A stretch of 64,000 nucleotides of DNA from an uncultured Rothia sp. (lineage in GTDB: Bacteria > Actinomycetota > Actinomycetes > Actinomycetales > Micrococcaceae). The stretch's first letter is position 1. Each line of letters opens with the position of its first letter. Shown in pieces: positions 49,662 to 57,514 of this stretch. The stretch covers positions 62,001 to 126,000 of the forward strand of contig CAMIIO010000006.1 in NCBI GenBank assembly GCA_946221065.1. The letters run 5' to 3'. Position numbers and translations under genes: made by a program. The notes under the pieces are model-generated. The model was given only the letters and a program-made list of their open reading frames with translations. It was not told the origin of the DNA and did no database searches.

Positions 49662-50844
49662 ATGTTCAGCATATTCCCCCGCAGGGCGCGAGGTAGCGCC
49701 CCGAAATTTTCTGCCCTTAAGACAACTGCCACGCTGTGTGCCGTGAGTGCGCTTGCTTTGACCGGTTGTTCAAGCAATGACGACGCCGCGCCGGCACCGG
49801 CTCCGTCGGTAACGACGATTGTGGTGAAGCCTTCGCCGGAAGCTACCTCTGCCGCGCCGGAGAGTTCTGCCCCTGCTGTTACGGAGCCGGCTCGTCCGGA
49901 GGGCGCCGTGTCTGAGCCGACTGTGACGTCGGCGCCGGAGCCTGAAGCCGCAAAGTGCGGGACTGCCAGCGCACCGCAAGCGGCTCAGGAAGGCATGGCA
50001 CGGCAAAGTGTCGATGTTCAACAGTGGGGTTATGAACCGGCACCCGACGCCACTCAAACCTACGACCCCTGCGCCACATTCTCTTACATCGTGATGAAAA
50101 CAGTGGGTGGAAATTCTGCAAGTAGCCCCAATCTTGTTCTGCTGTATAGTCACGGAAAATACGTGGGAATTCCCACCAGAGCGCGGGCCTTTACCCCAAA
50201 AATTACTCAGGATAGTGAAACTCAGCTGACCATTAACTACCCTTTCGCTAAACCGCATGAGCCCCTGGGTAATGTAACGGGTGTAGCAACTTCCTATGTG
50301 TTCTTGGATGAAGCTAGCGGAACTATCCATAGAGAAGGTACGCTTCCACCGGACAACTATGAAACAGCCCAAGAAGCCGTGGGTGAACTTGACGGCATCG
50401 ATCCGCGTGCCGGTGGCCCGATTCCTGCTGATTCGATTGATCTAGCTACCCGAGGATCAAACCCTCAAGATAATCCACCCTGGATTACTACCCCATCCGG
50501 AAAAATTACTTGTTCTCTCTACGGTGTCGCTGATTGTACGGTCAAAGACTATGCAGAGGGTAACTTTTTCGGTAGCAAAAACGGTGAGCCGTTAGACACG
50601 CTCCCCATTTTCAATGGTTCTTCGTCATCAAGTAAATCTATTCGTTCTATAGACGATATGCGTTCCGCACGGGGAGACTCACTCTACAAAACGATTCAGC
50701 TCGAATACGGGCAGATACGGGCAGAGCGCACACTATGCTTCCCGTGTGTGTAGTCTGAATGAAAAGGGACTAACTTGCTGGGACACGAACACCGGCAAGG
50801 GCGCCTACGTAACTCGCTATGGTTATGCATTCTTCGGCGACTAA
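49662..50844 (+). pseudogene. LppP/LprE-like lipoprotein, C-terminus frameshifted by a 10-bp tandem duplication
   Basis: The frame from ATG 49662 encodes a lipoprotein (lipobox LALTGCSS) with a Pro/Ala/Ser linker. The LppP/LprE-like domain includes YDPCATFSYIVMKTVGG and NLVLLYSHGKYVGIPT, and a C-terminal Cys-containing domain begins PPWITTPSGKITCSLYG. It stops at 50753 after RAERTLCFPCV. Just before, TACGGGCAGA is repeated in tandem (50706-50715 and 50716-50725). Removing one copy restores the frame through SAHYASRVCSLNEKGLTCWD to GYAFFGD and a stop at 50842-50844, a normal ending for secreted actinobacterial lipoproteins. As given, a product of 363 residues lacks the last ~40 residues including two Cys. 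Slippage variation or assembly error are both possible. Confidence 0.75.
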
Positions 50845-50867
50845 CTTCGCCAGCGGTTCTTCCCCAC

Positions 50868-50906
50868 ATCCCAAAATTCTTGCGGTATAACCCAAGAATT
50901 TGGGAT
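50868..50906. repeat. Hairpin, family D copy 1
   Basis: ATCCCAAAATTCTTG pairs with CAAGAATTTGGGAT (one bulge) around CGGTATAACC. It is a relative of the longer hairpin at 52825-52886, with a shared upstream CGGTTCTTCCCCA. Confidence 0.65.
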
Positions 50907-50918
50907 TTTAGCAAGGAT

Positions 50919-51255
50919 TCAGTTGCGGGCAACAAATTTTGCTACAGTGCTCGTTGTGAATCCATGGAGCAATACCGAGCCGAGGATTGTGATAACCAGA
51001 GTTTGGAAGAGCACCAGTACCTCGTAGTCGTCCAGCACCGGCAGGGCAAGGAGCGCAAAAACTACGGAGGCAACGCCGCGCTCGATGGTGGGGGAGTCTA
51101 GCCTGTCAATGATTGGGGGTGGAGGTTTGCCAGCCAACGAGTAATCCAGAGGTAACCATGAGCGTGGGAACAGTGATGTACCATTTTTCAAGTCGCTTGG
51201 AAAGTAGTGTGCCGCAAAGGATCATGGCGAAGATAACGGAGAAGGCGAGCGCCAT
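50919..51255 (-). pseudogene. Cation:proton antiporter remnant with internal deletion
   Basis: On the minus strand, ATG 51255 opens MALAFSVIFAMILCG and TLLSKRLEKWYITVPTLMV, the first ~45 residues of a Na+/H+ antiporter; the frame stops at PNH. In another frame the same stretch continues RLDSPTIERGVASVVFALLAL and LVLFQTLVITILGS, then LLHGFTTSTVAKFVARN, the end of such a transporter. So the central ~300 residues are deleted and the two ends joined out of frame. The gene at 53832 encodes an intact NhaP antiporter, a possible functional substitute. GVAS-type motif and family call are from pattern only. Confidence 0.7.
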
Positions 51256-51328
51256 AGGGGATCCTCTGAGGGTGTTTTAGTATCAATTTTTGTTAAATAT
51301 AAAAAATAGTTAAAGAGTGTTGTGCATC

Positions 51329-51574
51329 CTACTTTTTATTTACAATAATTTTGAGCTTCATGCCTTGTCTCTGGGTGGTAGCTTCGATATCTTCGGACTG
51401 ATCAAGGATGTTGATAAACGGTGGAGTTTTTCCTTGGAGGACGTACTCTTTTCCAGCTTCGACTGTAAAATCGGTAGTTTCTTGACATGGGAAAGTGACG
51501 GAGTGGTCTTCGAGCCAGATGTCGGACTGGTTAAGGTTTTGGATACGCAAAGTGGGCATGGTAAAAATTTTCAC
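51329..51574 (-). CDS. Small hypothetical protein
   Basis: An 81-residue frame (alternative start at 51559, MPTLRIQNLNQ) on the minus strand in AT-rich DNA. The sequence has a beta-rich, acidic character (NLNQSDIWLEDHSVTF, VEAGKEYVLQG) and a basic KLKIIVNKK end, more protein-like than its surroundings, but no good RBS is seen. I do not recognise a family. Could be real or a decayed fragment. Confidence 0.4.
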   Translation of the reverse strand: MKIFTMPTLRIQNLNQSDIWLEDHSVTFPCQETTDFTVEAGKEYVLQGKTPPFINILDQSEDIEATTQRQGMKLKIIVNKK

Positions 51575-51973
51575 ACTAGATAAGGTGAAAATACAAATTA
51601 CTTCAAATTATTTTCTGTAAAAATTTCATGCTATAATCCTGCCCTTTTGAGAGAGTGAGCGTCAGGCTTGTTGAAACCAGTCTTTCCGTAGAGGATTTTC
51701 CGCGTCTTGTATCGCTTGTTGTGTTGACCCTATCTATGCCCTCAGTATCTATGCCCTCAGTATGGAGGAGGATTTTAAAAATATAACGCCGTCGCAACTC
51801 AAGTTTTGATCGTCATTGTGGCGTGAGGATCTTTATTCGATTGCGTGAAGTTCAATGAGGCGATGCCGTATTTCGAGGGTTTGGATTGCTGAACTGGAAC
51901 CTGTTTGTTTGCAGCGTATTAGTTGGGGTAAATATTCTAGACAAATTATTCTAGAACGTTTAGTATTTATCTC
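51575..51973. other. Gene-poor stretch with 15-bp tandem repeat and TetR operator
   Basis: TATCTATGCCCTCAG is repeated in tandem at 51731-51745 and 51746-51760. Nearer the TetR gene, ATTCTAGA occurs twice (51934-51941 and 51948-51955, centres 14 bp apart), and a TAGTAT -10-like element (51961-51966) lies 7 bp before the ATG, so the TetR mRNA may be leaderless and autorepressed. No gene is supported here; a short frame at 51603-51797 on the minus strand is not convincing. Confidence 0.5.
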
Positions 51974-52363
51974 ATGGGAAGGCCAAGAGGATTTGATGAG
52001 ACTGAGGTGTTACACCGTGCGGTGAACTTATTCGGCCAGCACGGCTTTAACGCCGTCTCGGTGGATACGGCATTGCGGGCGCTGGGATTGAATCGAGCCA
52101 GTTTCTATAAGCTTTACGGATCCAAACACGGACTAATGCGAGCCGCACTTGAGCAGGTCTGCCATCGCGCGCAGGCCGGCGACATCGACCAAGATTCCAG
52201 AGATTTAGTACTCGTATCGTTGCTGGAGCTTGCGCCGATCGATGACGACATGCGCAACCTGACGAGCCGAGCCGTTGACTTGTGCTTTGCAAGCAATCCC
52301 AGTCACATCGGGCAACATCTACTCAATCGCGCCAACCGTACTAAAACGCAAGGAACATCATGA
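51974..52363 (+). CDS. TetR-family regulator, short
   Basis: A 129-residue protein. The N-terminal TetR HTH is complete: FDETEVLHRAVNLFGQHGFNAVSVDTALRALGLNRASFYKLYGSKHGLM. The C-terminal ligand domain is only about 80 residues, shorter than the usual 130, so it may be a minimal form. The next gene's ATG overlaps the stop (ATGA), arguing against a recent truncation. It probably binds the ATTCTAGA repeats just upstream. Confidence 0.8.
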   Translation: MGRPRGFDETEVLHRAVNLFGQHGFNAVSVDTALRALGLNRASFYKLYGSKHGLMRAALEQVCHRAQAGDIDQDSRDLVLVSLLELAPIDDDMRNLTSRAVDLCFASNPSHIGQHLLNRANRTKTQGTS

Positions 52364-52716
52364 ATAACAAAGTTACCCTAACCGATACGGCCCTGGTTGT
52401 TGAGCCTCAAGGGCTGGACAAGATGTGGTCCCTGACCCGTAGCTTGTCCATCCCGTGGGAGCATGTTCGCGGTGCCACGCACGATCCGGGTGTGAAATCC
52501 GAGCCGAAGGGTTGGAGATGTCCCGGTCTGCGCACGGGGTCAAAGCTAAGTGGCACCTTCTACGTTGATGGGGAGCGTCAATTCTGGAATATCGACGGTT
52601 ATGAGAATGCTGTGGTGATTGAACTCGTCAATGAGCACTTTAATCGTCTGATTGTCTCTCTGGACGACCCCGTCAGACAGGCCGCTGAGATTACTGCACG
52701 AGCAGGAGCTCGTTGA
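52360..52716 (+). CDS. PH-domain-like hypothetical protein
   Basis: A 118-residue protein coupled to the TetR gene by an ATGA overlap. LTDTALVVEPQGLDKMWSLTRSLSIPWEHVRGATHDPGV and FYVDGERQFWNIDG with AVVIELVNEHFNRLIVSLDDP suggest a bacterial PH-like fold of seven strands with a final helix. No catalytic motif. Likely regulated by, or a partner of, the TetR protein; function unknown. Confidence 0.6.
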   Translation: MNNKVTLTDTALVVEPQGLDKMWSLTRSLSIPWEHVRGATHDPGVKSEPKGWRCPGLRTGSKLSGTFYVDGERQFWNIDGYENAVVIELVNEHFNRLIVSLDDPVRQAAEITARAGAR

Positions 52717-52824
52717 AACACCTCGAAGGACACCTCTATCGTGTCTCATGGAAAAGACCGCGATGTTTCACTCTAACGCGGTGCCGTTGTCTTTTCATCG
52801 GTTCGGTTCTTCCCCAAATCTCAA

Positions 52825-52886
52825 ATTCTTACTGAAACCCCAAATTCTTGCGGTATAGCCCAAGAATTTGGGGTTTCAGCAAGAAT
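52825..52886. repeat. Hairpin, family D copy 2
   Basis: 26-bp arms (52825-52850 and 52861-52886) with one mismatch around CGGTATAGCC. It is a longer relative of 50868-50906 and ends the TetR pair. Confidence 0.75.
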
Positions 52887-52988
52887 CGGCGAGAGCGCGG
52901 GAGGGCAGGAGAACGAAAGCGCAGGGTTTACTTACAATTCACCTGCCAGGGTTAGGCTCGGGAAAAACGCCTACCCAGGAGGTTCCCA

Positions 52989-53744
52989 ATGCCCCGCACC
53001 ATCATCGCGCACCGCGGGCTGTCCGCCGTCGCCCCCGAGAACACGCTCATTGCCATTGGCTCCTGCGCCGAGAACGGGGTGAGCTGGTTTGAAACAGATG
53101 TGGACATCATCGGTGACGGCACGCCCGTCGTCATTCACGATTCCCTACTGGACCGCACGACCAACCGCGCCGGCTCTATCTACAACCTCAGCGTGGAGGA
53201 CCTCAAAGATATTGACGCCGGCGCCTGGTTTGGCCGCGAATACCGCGGGCAGAAACTCCCTACCCTCGCGCAGCTGGTGGAGCTGATGAATCAGAAAAAG
53301 CTGAACGGCAATATCGAACTTAAACCCACCGAGTTAGGCGCGAAGAAAGCCCTGCAACTTATTGACGCGGTAATCGCGGAGCTGGATAACCTGGACAGTG
53401 ACCGTGAGGTAATTGTTAGCTCCTTTGACCTCTTGGCGCTCGCCGAGTTCAAGCGCCGTGCCCCGCAGTATCGGGTTGCCGCGCTCATGACCCCGGAAAT
53501 GCTGGCGTCCAACTGGCGCACCATGCTGGAACTGATTGGTGCCGAGGTGATCCACCCAGAGCACACCGCACTCACCCCACAACTCGTGCAGAGCATTAAA
53601 GACGCCGGGTTCCAGATTAATACCTGGACCGTGAACTCGCGCGCCCGCGCCAACGAACTCTTTAATTGGGGTGTGGACGGCGTGATTACCGACTTCGCGC
53701 ACGAGTACACGGACTTAACGAAAGTCTCCTCACCACGCACCTAG
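52989..53744 (+). CDS. ugpQ: Glycerophosphodiester phosphodiesterase
   Basis: A 251-residue GDPD-family enzyme that releases glycerol-3-phosphate from glycerophosphodiesters. Active-site motifs are AHRGLSAVAPENTLIA (His and Glu-Asn), ETDVDIIGDGTPVVIHDSLLDRTTN (metal Glu/Asp and the second catalytic His), and NIELKP. The C-terminal INTWTVNS and GVDGVITDF close the barrel. AGGAGG is 5 bp before the ATG. No signal peptide, so it is cytosolic. The symbol is a family label, not an assertion of orthology. Confidence 0.93.
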   Translation: MPRTIIAHRGLSAVAPENTLIAIGSCAENGVSWFETDVDIIGDGTPVVIHDSLLDRTTNRAGSIYNLSVEDLKDIDAGAWFGREYRGQKLPTLAQLVELMNQKKLNGNIELKPTELGAKKALQLIDAVIAELDNLDSDREVIVSSFDLLALAEFKRRAPQYRVAALMTPEMLASNWRTMLELIGAEVIHPEHTALTPQLVQSIKDAGFQINTWTVNSRARANELFNWGVDGVITDFAHEYTDLTKVSSPRT

Positions 53745-53831
53745 CCTGTAAAGACAAGTTGCCGGGAGGGCTCTATACTCAAAGGGAATCCTTAGTCCGC
53801 GCCCCCGCGCTCTCTTGCGAAAGTTCCCCCT

Positions 53832-55433
53832 GTGGTCGAAATCCTCATTATCATTCTTGGCGCCCTCATTCTCAGTAACCTAGTGGCGGAGCACTTCAAG
53901 CTCGTTGGCCCCCTGGTGCTGATTGTGGTGGGCGCGCTCGTCTCCTTCATTCCTCATCTGCCGCGAGTCGTCGTCACCCCGGAGCTAATCCTCAGCGTAT
54001 TTCTGCCTATCCTGCTGTTCTGGGAGGCACTCAATATCTCGCTTCGAGGCATCAAGCGTGCCCTGCGCGGCATCATACTCTCCGGTACGCTCATGGTGAT
54101 CTTTGTGGCGGTTTCTGTGGGGCTAGTGGGGCAACTTGTTGGTCTTTCCCTGGGTACTGCCCTGTTGATTGGCGCGGCCATAGGACCCACGGACGCCACG
54201 GCGGTCAGTTCCCTAGGCAAGGGAATCTCTCGGGGGCAGATGGTGGTACTTCGTGCCGAGTCGCTGATTAACGATGGTACTGCGCTGGTGGTTTTTGCTC
54301 TCGCCTTAGAATATGCGGGGGAGAGCCAGCAGATTACTGCCGGACGCGCGCTCACCGCTTTTGCCATTTCCTTTGGCGGGGCAACGCTGATTGGTTTAGC
54401 CGTTGGCTGGCTGGCAGTTCGCGCGGCGGCACCGATTGAGAACGCGATGGTTTCCAACCTGGTGCGTATTTTGACGCCGTTTGTGGTCTACTTCTTGGCG
54501 GAAGAGATTGAGGCCTCCGGCGTATTGGCAGTAGTGGTGTGTGGCCTATATATTGCGCAGGCGGGGCCGCGTTTCCAGAGCACCAATTCGCGTTTTGTGG
54601 GTCGCCCGTTCTGGGGCATGGTCGCCTACATTCTGAATAATTTTCTGTTCTTCCTGGTGGGCTATGTCTTGCCGGAGCTGGTGCGGAATCTGAGTTCGGA
54701 TACGCTCGTGCATGCCCTGTGGGTCACCGTAGTGCTGTATATGGTGATGATCGCGGCGCGCGTAATCTTCATGGAAGTTTCGATTCGTGTGATTCGCTTG
54801 CTGGATCGCCGTCCCGAACAGCGTTTGCGTCGGACGACGTTCCGTGCGCGCTTGGCATCTGATTTAGCGGGGTTCCGTGGTGGTATTTCGTTGGCAGTGG
54901 CGTTGTCTATCCCGGCGTTTTTACCCAGCGGCGAGCCGTTCCCTGCCCGTGATGTGATTGTGTTTGTGACCAGTGGGATTGTGGTTCTTTCGCTGGTGAT
55001 TCAGGGTGCCTTGCTACCGTTTGCCGTGCGCTGGCAGAGGACGAATTCGGCGGCGGACGCCGAGGCTGAAGCGCAGGCGCAGGATAAGGAGATTCGCGCG
55101 GCAATGATTGACTCGATGCGTCTGGTCTACCGGGACTTTGACCGGATTGTTGCGCAGAATAACATTTCGCCCGAGGTTGCCGCGCGTACCAAGCAGGAGT
55201 GGGAGGACGAGCGTGCTAACTGGGTGAAGGCTTCTGCGGATGGTATCGAGCACAAGATTTTGAAGGATCGCGAGAGTTCTCAGGCGCTGCGGTTGGCGAT
55301 TATTCGGGAGACTCGTCAGAACATGATTAAGTTCCGTGACGAGGGCAAGATTGATGATGAGTCACTGATTTATCTGCTGGAAATGACCGATATGGACGAA
55401 ATCCGGATTACCGGCCAGGTAGAAATGGAATAA
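53832..55433 (+). CDS. Na+/H+ antiporter, NhaP/CPA1 type
   Basis: A 533-residue transporter with about 12 TM segments and a cytoplasmic C-terminal helical domain (about 415-533). CPA1 hallmarks are LLFWEALNISLRGIK, IGAAIGPTDATAVSSLGK and LRAESLINDGTALVVFALAL (the ND pair), and SDLAGFRGGISLAVALSIP. It exchanges sodium or potassium for protons. GTG start; upstream gap of 87 bp from the GDPD gene, so possibly co-transcribed. The decayed antiporter at 50919-51255 is a different family type. Confidence 0.9.
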   Translation: MVEILIIILGALILSNLVAEHFKLVGPLVLIVVGALVSFIPHLPRVVVTPELILSVFLPILLFWEALNISLRGIKRALRGIILSGTLMVIFVAVSVGLVGQLVGLSLGTALLIGAAIGPTDATAVSSLGKGISRGQMVVLRAESLINDGTALVVFALALEYAGESQQITAGRALTAFAISFGGATLIGLAVGWLAVRAAAPIENAMVSNLVRILTPFVVYFLAEEIEASGVLAVVVCGLYIAQAGPRFQSTNSRFVGRPFWGMVAYILNNFLFFLVGYVLPELVRNLSSDTLVHALWVTVVLYMVMIAARVIFMEVSIRVIRLLDRRPEQRLRRTTFRARLASDLAGFRGGISLAVALSIPAFLPSGEPFPARDVIVFVTSGIVVLSLVIQGALLPFAVRWQRTNSAADAEAEAQAQDKEIRAAMIDSMRLVYRDFDRIVAQNNISPEVAARTKQEWEDERANWVKASADGIEHKILKDRESSQALRLAIIRETRQNMIKFRDEGKIDDESLIYLLEMTDMDEIRITGQVEME

Positions 55434-55499
55434 CAGGTAGGAGTAACCTCAAAAGAGAAATCGGTATGTTCGATACTAATTTATTTTGAGGAGAAACTA

Positions 55500-56648
55500 A
55501 TGGGTGAAAACTACGACTGGAACTCGCGCGCCGAGAATGTGCAACAGAATCAGATTGCCGCCTACGACGAAATGCGCGGCACATGCCCGGTAGCTCACGA
55601 TGAGTTTATGGGCTACACCCTTTTTAAAAACAAGGACGTAAAATTTGTCCTTGCCCACCCGGAACTGTTCTCCAATAAGGTTTCTACCCGGCACATCGCC
55701 GTCCCTAACGGCATGGATCAGCCCGAGCACACCGCTTTCCGCGCGGTGAACGATAAGTATTTTACCGACGAGCGGATGGCGGAATTTGAGCCGAAGATTC
55801 GTGACGTCGTGCGCCCACTAGTGCAAGACATTCCGCGTGGCGAAGAAATTGAGGTGATGGACGAGTTCGCTAAAACCTATGCAATGCGCGTGCAGAACGC
55901 CTTTATGGGCTGGCCCGATTCCCTGGAGAAGCCGCTGATCGAGTGGATGGAGAAGAACCGCCGGGCAACTCTAAAGCGTGACCGTGAGGAGATTGGTAAG
56001 GTTGCGCTTGAATTTGATACCTACATCCGTAACCTGCTGGACGAGCGACGCAACGCCCCGGCGGACCAGGACGTAACAACCGAGCTACTGCACGACGTCG
56101 TTGACCTGCCCGAGGGCTCACGCACCATGACCGATGAAGAAGTAGTGTCCTTGATTCGTAACTGGACGGTGGGGGAGCTGTCTACGGTCTCTGCGATTGT
56201 GGGTGTGCTGGTGAACTTCCTGGGCGAGCACCCGAAAGAAGCGCAACGGCTACGTGAGAATCCTGCCGAGATTCCTGCGGCACTGGAAGAAATATTGCGT
56301 TTGCAGGACCCGCTGGTGGCTAATCGGCGGGTTACCACCGAGGAGGTGCAGGTGGGGGAGCGTACCATCCCTGCCGGCTGCCCGGTGACAATTAACTGGA
56401 CGAGCGCTAACCGGGACGAGGAGGCTTTTAAAGATTCGCTGAGCTATAATCCGCACCGCGACCAGGGCAATAACCTGACTTACGGTGAGGGCATTCATGT
56501 GTGCCCCGGTGCTCCGCTGGCGCGGCTTGAGCTGCGTATTTTGTTGGAAGAGTTGCTAGCTCATACCGAGTCTGTGGAGATTATAGGCACTGAAAATTCA
56601 CAGTTCCCGGTGGCTGGTTATTCTTCGGTGAAGGCTATTATTCGCTAG
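55500..56648 (+). CDS. Cytochrome P450
   Basis: A 382-residue bacterial P450. The heme-ligand loop reads YGEGIHVCPGAPLARLELR (usually F at the first position), the K-helix ExxR is EEILRL, and the I-helix is NWTVGELSTVSAIVGVL, with Ser-Thr rather than the usual acid-Thr pair. VANRRVTTEEVQVGERTIPAG is the typical meander region. GAGGAG precedes the ATG. No ferredoxin or reductase gene is adjacent, so it must use general partners. The altered I-helix suggests an unusual oxygen-activation or peroxide-driven mechanism; the substrate is unknown. Confidence 0.92.
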   Translation: MGENYDWNSRAENVQQNQIAAYDEMRGTCPVAHDEFMGYTLFKNKDVKFVLAHPELFSNKVSTRHIAVPNGMDQPEHTAFRAVNDKYFTDERMAEFEPKIRDVVRPLVQDIPRGEEIEVMDEFAKTYAMRVQNAFMGWPDSLEKPLIEWMEKNRRATLKRDREEIGKVALEFDTYIRNLLDERRNAPADQDVTTELLHDVVDLPEGSRTMTDEEVVSLIRNWTVGELSTVSAIVGVLVNFLGEHPKEAQRLRENPAEIPAALEEILRLQDPLVANRRVTTEEVQVGERTIPAGCPVTINWTSANRDEEAFKDSLSYNPHRDQGNNLTYGEGIHVCPGAPLARLELRILLEELLAHTESVEIIGTENSQFPVAGYSSVKAIIR

Positions 56649-56732
56649 GCTGTTTGGGCTCGGTTGGATGGGTTTGAGGGGGCGTTGCAACACAAACATC
56701 ATGTGCGGTGCCCGGTAGCGTCCCTCACCCCG

Positions 56733-57446
56733 TTACCCGTTCAAGCTTACCAATTCTTCCTGGGTGTACTTGGAGTCCGGGGTGCAGGTGACTTTGTACT
56801 TGGTGCCAGCAAGGCTGTTGATTTTCTTGACGTACTCCTGAGTCTCGCCGTAGGGCGGAATACCTTTATGGTGCTCGACGGCGGTGGGGCCGGCGTTGTA
56901 CGCGGCAAGCACCAGATTCTGCAACTCCTGGTCACTGTGCGCAAGTGGCCGTAACCGCTCCTTCAAGTAGGCAAGATACCGCCCCTGAGCCTCAATAGCG
57001 TCCTGGGGGTCAAGCACATTCCCACCCTCACCGAACTGCTCCCACGTAACATCTGTGAACTGCGCCAGCCCCTTAGCCCCGGCATGAGAAGACACATCGG
57101 TACGCCAATGAGACTCAGTCTCTAGCTGAGCCGCAATAACACCCGCGCGGAAGCCGCTACGGGCAGCGGCGTCATCAATAGCACCGTGTACCTCTGCCGG
57201 TGCGTAGGCAAGATCAGTTTGCCCGCAGTAGTCCTCGTAGCTGTTGCTGAGCCCCACAACACCCGTAGCAAGAAGCCCGCCGGCGGCAAGAACCTGCCAG
57301 TGTGTAAGCAACGCCGCCCCTACCCGTAGCGCGGGGTTGCGGCGTCGCTGCCCACCTGAGTGCGCAGACGACGCCGGGGCAGTAGCCCTGGCGTCGTCGG
57401 TTGTATCGGCAGCGGATGATGATCCTGGTGAAGAGTGCTTTTCCAT
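56733..57446 (-). CDS. Lytic transglycosylase (SLT domain), membrane-anchored
   Basis: A 237-residue exported protein. The N-terminus is a Ser/Ala-rich cytoplasmic stretch with a TM near residues 45-65 (LLTHWQVLAAGGLLATGVVGL). The SLT domain includes FRAGVIAAQLETESHWRTDVSSHAGAKGLAQFTDVTWEQFG (catalytic Glu in ETESHW) and LVLAAYNAGPTAVEHHKGIPPYGETQEYVKKI. It cleaves peptidoglycan glycan strands. It stops 68 bp before the copper nitrite reductase gene's start-side, in the same orientation, without an obvious shared role. Confidence 0.88.
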   Translation of the reverse strand: MEKHSSPGSSSAADTTDDARATAPASSAHSGGQRRRNPALRVGAALLTHWQVLAAGGLLATGVVGLSNSYEDYCGQTDLAYAPAEVHGAIDDAAARSGFRAGVIAAQLETESHWRTDVSSHAGAKGLAQFTDVTWEQFGEGGNVLDPQDAIEAQGRYLAYLKERLRPLAHSDQELQNLVLAAYNAGPTAVEHHKGIPPYGETQEYVKKINSLAGTKYKVTCTPDSKYTQEELVSLNG

Positions 57447-57514
57447 TGTGTACTAGCCTAACTTATCGCCAGAATGATCCTCCGAAGCCACATGCGGCTA
57501 GACCACCAGAAACA

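Noticed and set aside
51603..51797. 64-residue minus-strand frame with TEGIDTEGID
   Set aside because: The doubled residues come from a 15-bp tandem repeat; no RBS and no protein-like features.
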